Origin: Neoechinorhynchus agilis
Taxonomy: Eukaryota > Acanthocephala
Reading direction: 5' to 3'
DNA length: 64,000 bases
Assembly (NCBI GenBank): GCA_051530055.1
Contig: CM121342.1
Location: 14,694,001-14,758,000, forward strand
Part shown: positions 62,001-64,000 of the stretch, one piece after another
How positions within the stretch are numbered: position 1 is the first letter of the stretch
Layout of the letters: every line of letters starts with the position of its first letter
Notes under the pieces: model-generated
Told to the model about the DNA's origin: nothing
The model's input: the letters and a program-made list of their open reading frames with translations, nothing else
Database searches by the model: none
Program-made: the position numbers and the translations under genes

Positions 62001-64000
62001 TTTTCCGTTCTTATCGAATTGTTTAAATATTGAATTGTTCATGTTTTTTTATCAAGGAAAAATGAAAAAGGAATTTATAAGGTCCGATATTTCTGAAGTG
62101 CAAGTTTTCTATCAATTAACCATCTAGAAAGGCACGAGATTGTGGGCTTCGCAAAGATATCGGACCTGATAAATTGTTCTTTAATTTTTCCGTTCTTATT
62201 GAATTGTTTAAATATTGAATTGTTCATTTTTTTATCAAGGAAAAAATGAAAAAAGCAATTTATTAGGTCCGATATTTCTGAAGTGCAAGTTTTCTATCAA
62301 TTAACCTTCTAGAAAGGCACGAGATTGTGGGCCTCGCAAAAATATCGGACCTGATAAATTCCTTCTTTAATTTTTCCGTTCTTATCGAATTGTTTAAATA
62401 TTGAATTGTTCATTTTTTTATCAAGGAAAAAATGAAAAAAGGAATTTATTAGGTCCGATATTTCGGAAGTGCAAGTTTTCTATCAATTAACCTTCTAGAA
62501 AGGCACGAGATTGTGGGCCTCGCAAAAATATCGGACCTGATAAATTCCTTCTTTAATTTTTCCGTTCTTATCGAATTGTTTAAATATTGAATTGTTCATG
62601 TTTTTTTATCAAGGAAAAATGAAAAAGGAATTTATTAGGTCCGATATTTCTGAAGTGCAAGTTTTCTATCAATTATCTAGAAAGGCACGAGATTGTGGGC
62701 CTCGCAAAACTGTCGGACCTGATAAATTCCTTCTTTAATTTTTCCGTTCTTATCGATTTGTTTAAATATTGAATTGTTCATTTTTTTATCAAGGAAAAAA
62801 TTAAAAAAGCAATTTATTAGGTCCGATATTTCGGAAGTGCAAGTTTTCTATCAATTAACCTTCTAGAAAGGCACGAGATTGTGGGCCTCGCAAAAATATC
62901 GGACCTGATAAATTCCTTCTTTAATTTTTCCGTTCTTATCGATTTGTTTAAATATTGAATTGTTCATTTTTTTATCAAGGAAAAATGAAAAAGGAATTTA
63001 TTAGGTCCGATATTTCTGAAGTGCAAGTTTTCTATCAATTAACCTTCTAGAAAGGCACGAGATTGTGGGCCTCGCAAAAATATCGGACCTGATAAATTCC
63101 TTCTTTAATTTTTCCGTTCTTATCGAATTTTTTAAATATTGAATTGTTCATGTTTTTTTATCAAGGAAAAATGAAAAAGGAATTTATTAGGTCCGATATT
63201 TCAGAAGTGCAAGTTTTCTATCAATTAACCTTCTAGAAAGGCACGAGATTGTGGGCCTCGCAAAACTGTCGGACCTGATAAATTCCTTCTTTAATTTTTC
63301 CGTTCTTATCGATTTGTTTAAATATTGAATTGTTCATTTTTTTATCAAGGAAAAAATTAAAAAAGCAATTTATTAGGTCCGATATTTCGGAAGTGCAAGT
63401 TTTCTATCAATTAACCTTTTAGAAAGGCACGAGATTGTGGGCCTCGCAAAACTATCGGACCTGATAAATTCCTTCTTTAATTTTTCCGTTCTTATCGATT
63501 TGTTTAAATATTGAATTGTTCATTTTTTTTATCAAGGAAAAATGAAAAAGGAATTTATTAGGTCCGATATTTCTGAAGTGCAAGTTTTCTATCAATTAAC
63601 CTTCTAGAAAGGCACGAGATTGTGGGCTTCGCAAAAATATCGGACCTGATAAATTCCTTCTTTAATTTTTCCGTTCTTATCGATTTGTTTAAATATTGAA
63701 TTGTTCATTTTTTTATCAAGGAAAAAAAAAGGAATTTATTAGGTCCGATATTTCGGAAGTGCAAGTTTTCTATCAATTAACCTTCTAGAAAGGCACGAGA
63801 TTGTGGGCCTCGCAAAACTATCGGACCTGATAAATTCCTTCTTTAATTTTTCGGTTCTTATCGAATTGTTTAAATATTGAATTGTTCATTTTTTTATCAA
63901 GGAAAAATGAAAAAGGAATTTATAATATCCGATATTTCCAAAGTGCAAGTTTTCTATCAATTAACCTTCTAGAAAGGCACGAGATTGTGGGCCTCGCAAA
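44038..64000. repeat. Satellite array, 186-188 bp monomer, about 107 copies, open at right edge
   Basis: Head-to-tail monomers; the CACGAGATTG landmark falls at 44,091, 44,277, 44,465, 44,653, 44,839 and 45,025, so the period is 186-188 bp, and it continues to 64,000. Each monomer contains an inverted repeat: in the copy at 44.2 kb the arms are 44,198-44,236 and 44,300-44,336, with a 63-nt loop. The loop holds a near-palindrome (CCTTCTAGAAAGG) and GATTGTGGGC. Monomers differ by single changes that group into a few types (CCTCGC or CTTCGC; TCTAGA or TCGCGA; AAATATCGG or AACTGTCGG). Short frames of 61-67 codons that recur here are chance products of the monomer. AT content is high. It could be centromeric, subtelomeric or interspersed heterochromatin; the window does not say. 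Confidence 0.97.
58477..62280. repeat. Higher-order repeats within the satellite
   Basis: A run beginning CGAAGTGTTTAAATATTGTA recurs at about 58,477, 59,410 and 61,269, and the monomers after it match variant by variant. The spacing is about 939 bp (five monomers) for the first pair and about 1,860 bp (ten monomers) for the second, where the copies at 59.4-60.4 and 61.25-62.28 kb are almost identical, down to a private change (CCATCTAGAA) at 60,260 and 62,120. Confidence 0.8.

Noticed and set aside
44038-64000. Repeated 61-67-codon frames within the satellite (for example 48,977, 50,119, 54,411, 58,117, 59,051, 61,284) as a protein family
   Set aside because: They recur only because the monomer recurs, are broken in most monomers, and read through both hairpin arms. 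No codon-level constraint is visible.
44038-64000. CRISPR-like array
   Set aside because: Units of 187 bp are joined directly, with no unique spacers, and the DNA is plainly animal.

Overview
The window looks like nuclear DNA from a small-gened invertebrate animal. The genes are animal ones (a JIP3/4 scaffold, a FIP200/RB1CC1 autophagy scaffold, a GATA factor, an MRP4-like ABC transporter). They are cut by very short introns, mostly 43-56 nt and several of only 35-38 nt. In most genes a 3' splice-site-like sequence sits within about 14 nt of the ATG, which hints at spliced-leader trans-splicing. I cannot name the species.

Layout. 1-1135: 3' end of a LINE with a restriction-like endonuclease (RLE). 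1415-6582: MRP4-type ABC transporter (+). 7.3-11.9 kb: a repeat graveyard holding a SINE-like scrap, a Ty3/gypsy fossil, an antisense CR1-like LINE and a second RLE-LINE remnant. 12.36-17.18 kb: JIP3/unc-16-like gene (-). 20.15-20.95 kb: unidentified two-exon gene (-). 21.04-22.66 kb: third RLE-LINE remnant (-). 22.85-23.54 kb: RWDD1-like gene (-), followed at its 5' side by a 130-bp minisatellite. 25.73-27.14 kb: Dbp5/DDX19-like helicase (+). 28.65-29.42 kb: five-finger C2H2 protein (+). 30.19-30.92 kb: divergent uridine-kinase-like gene (-) with an in-frame stop. 36.22-37.29 kb: GATA factor (-). 40.69-43.35 kb: a shortened FIP200 homologue (-), head to head with a small unknown gene at 43.59-43.94 kb (+). 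From 44.04 kb to the right edge there is only a satellite of about 107 monomers of 186-188 bp.

The genes do not form a pathway. They are unrelated housekeeping, signalling and developmental genes. The most striking structure is the satellite. Every monomer carries a pair of about 38-nt inverted repeats, as a MITE would, so the array looks like a hairpin transposon amplified in tandem. It has higher-order repeats (939 and about 1,860 bp) and a core palindrome that changes from TTCTAGAA to TTCGCGAA without losing its symmetry. A diverged single hairpin at 31.47-31.57 kb shares part of the arm sequence. Several other inverted-repeat hairpins lie in introns and intergenic DNA.

Exon joins were worked out by eye from GT/AG sites and reading frame. 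The best-resolved genes are the helicase, the C2H2 protein, the GATA factor, the 20.2-kb gene and most of the ABC transporter. JIP3 and FIP200 are certain as families, but not every exon was placed.
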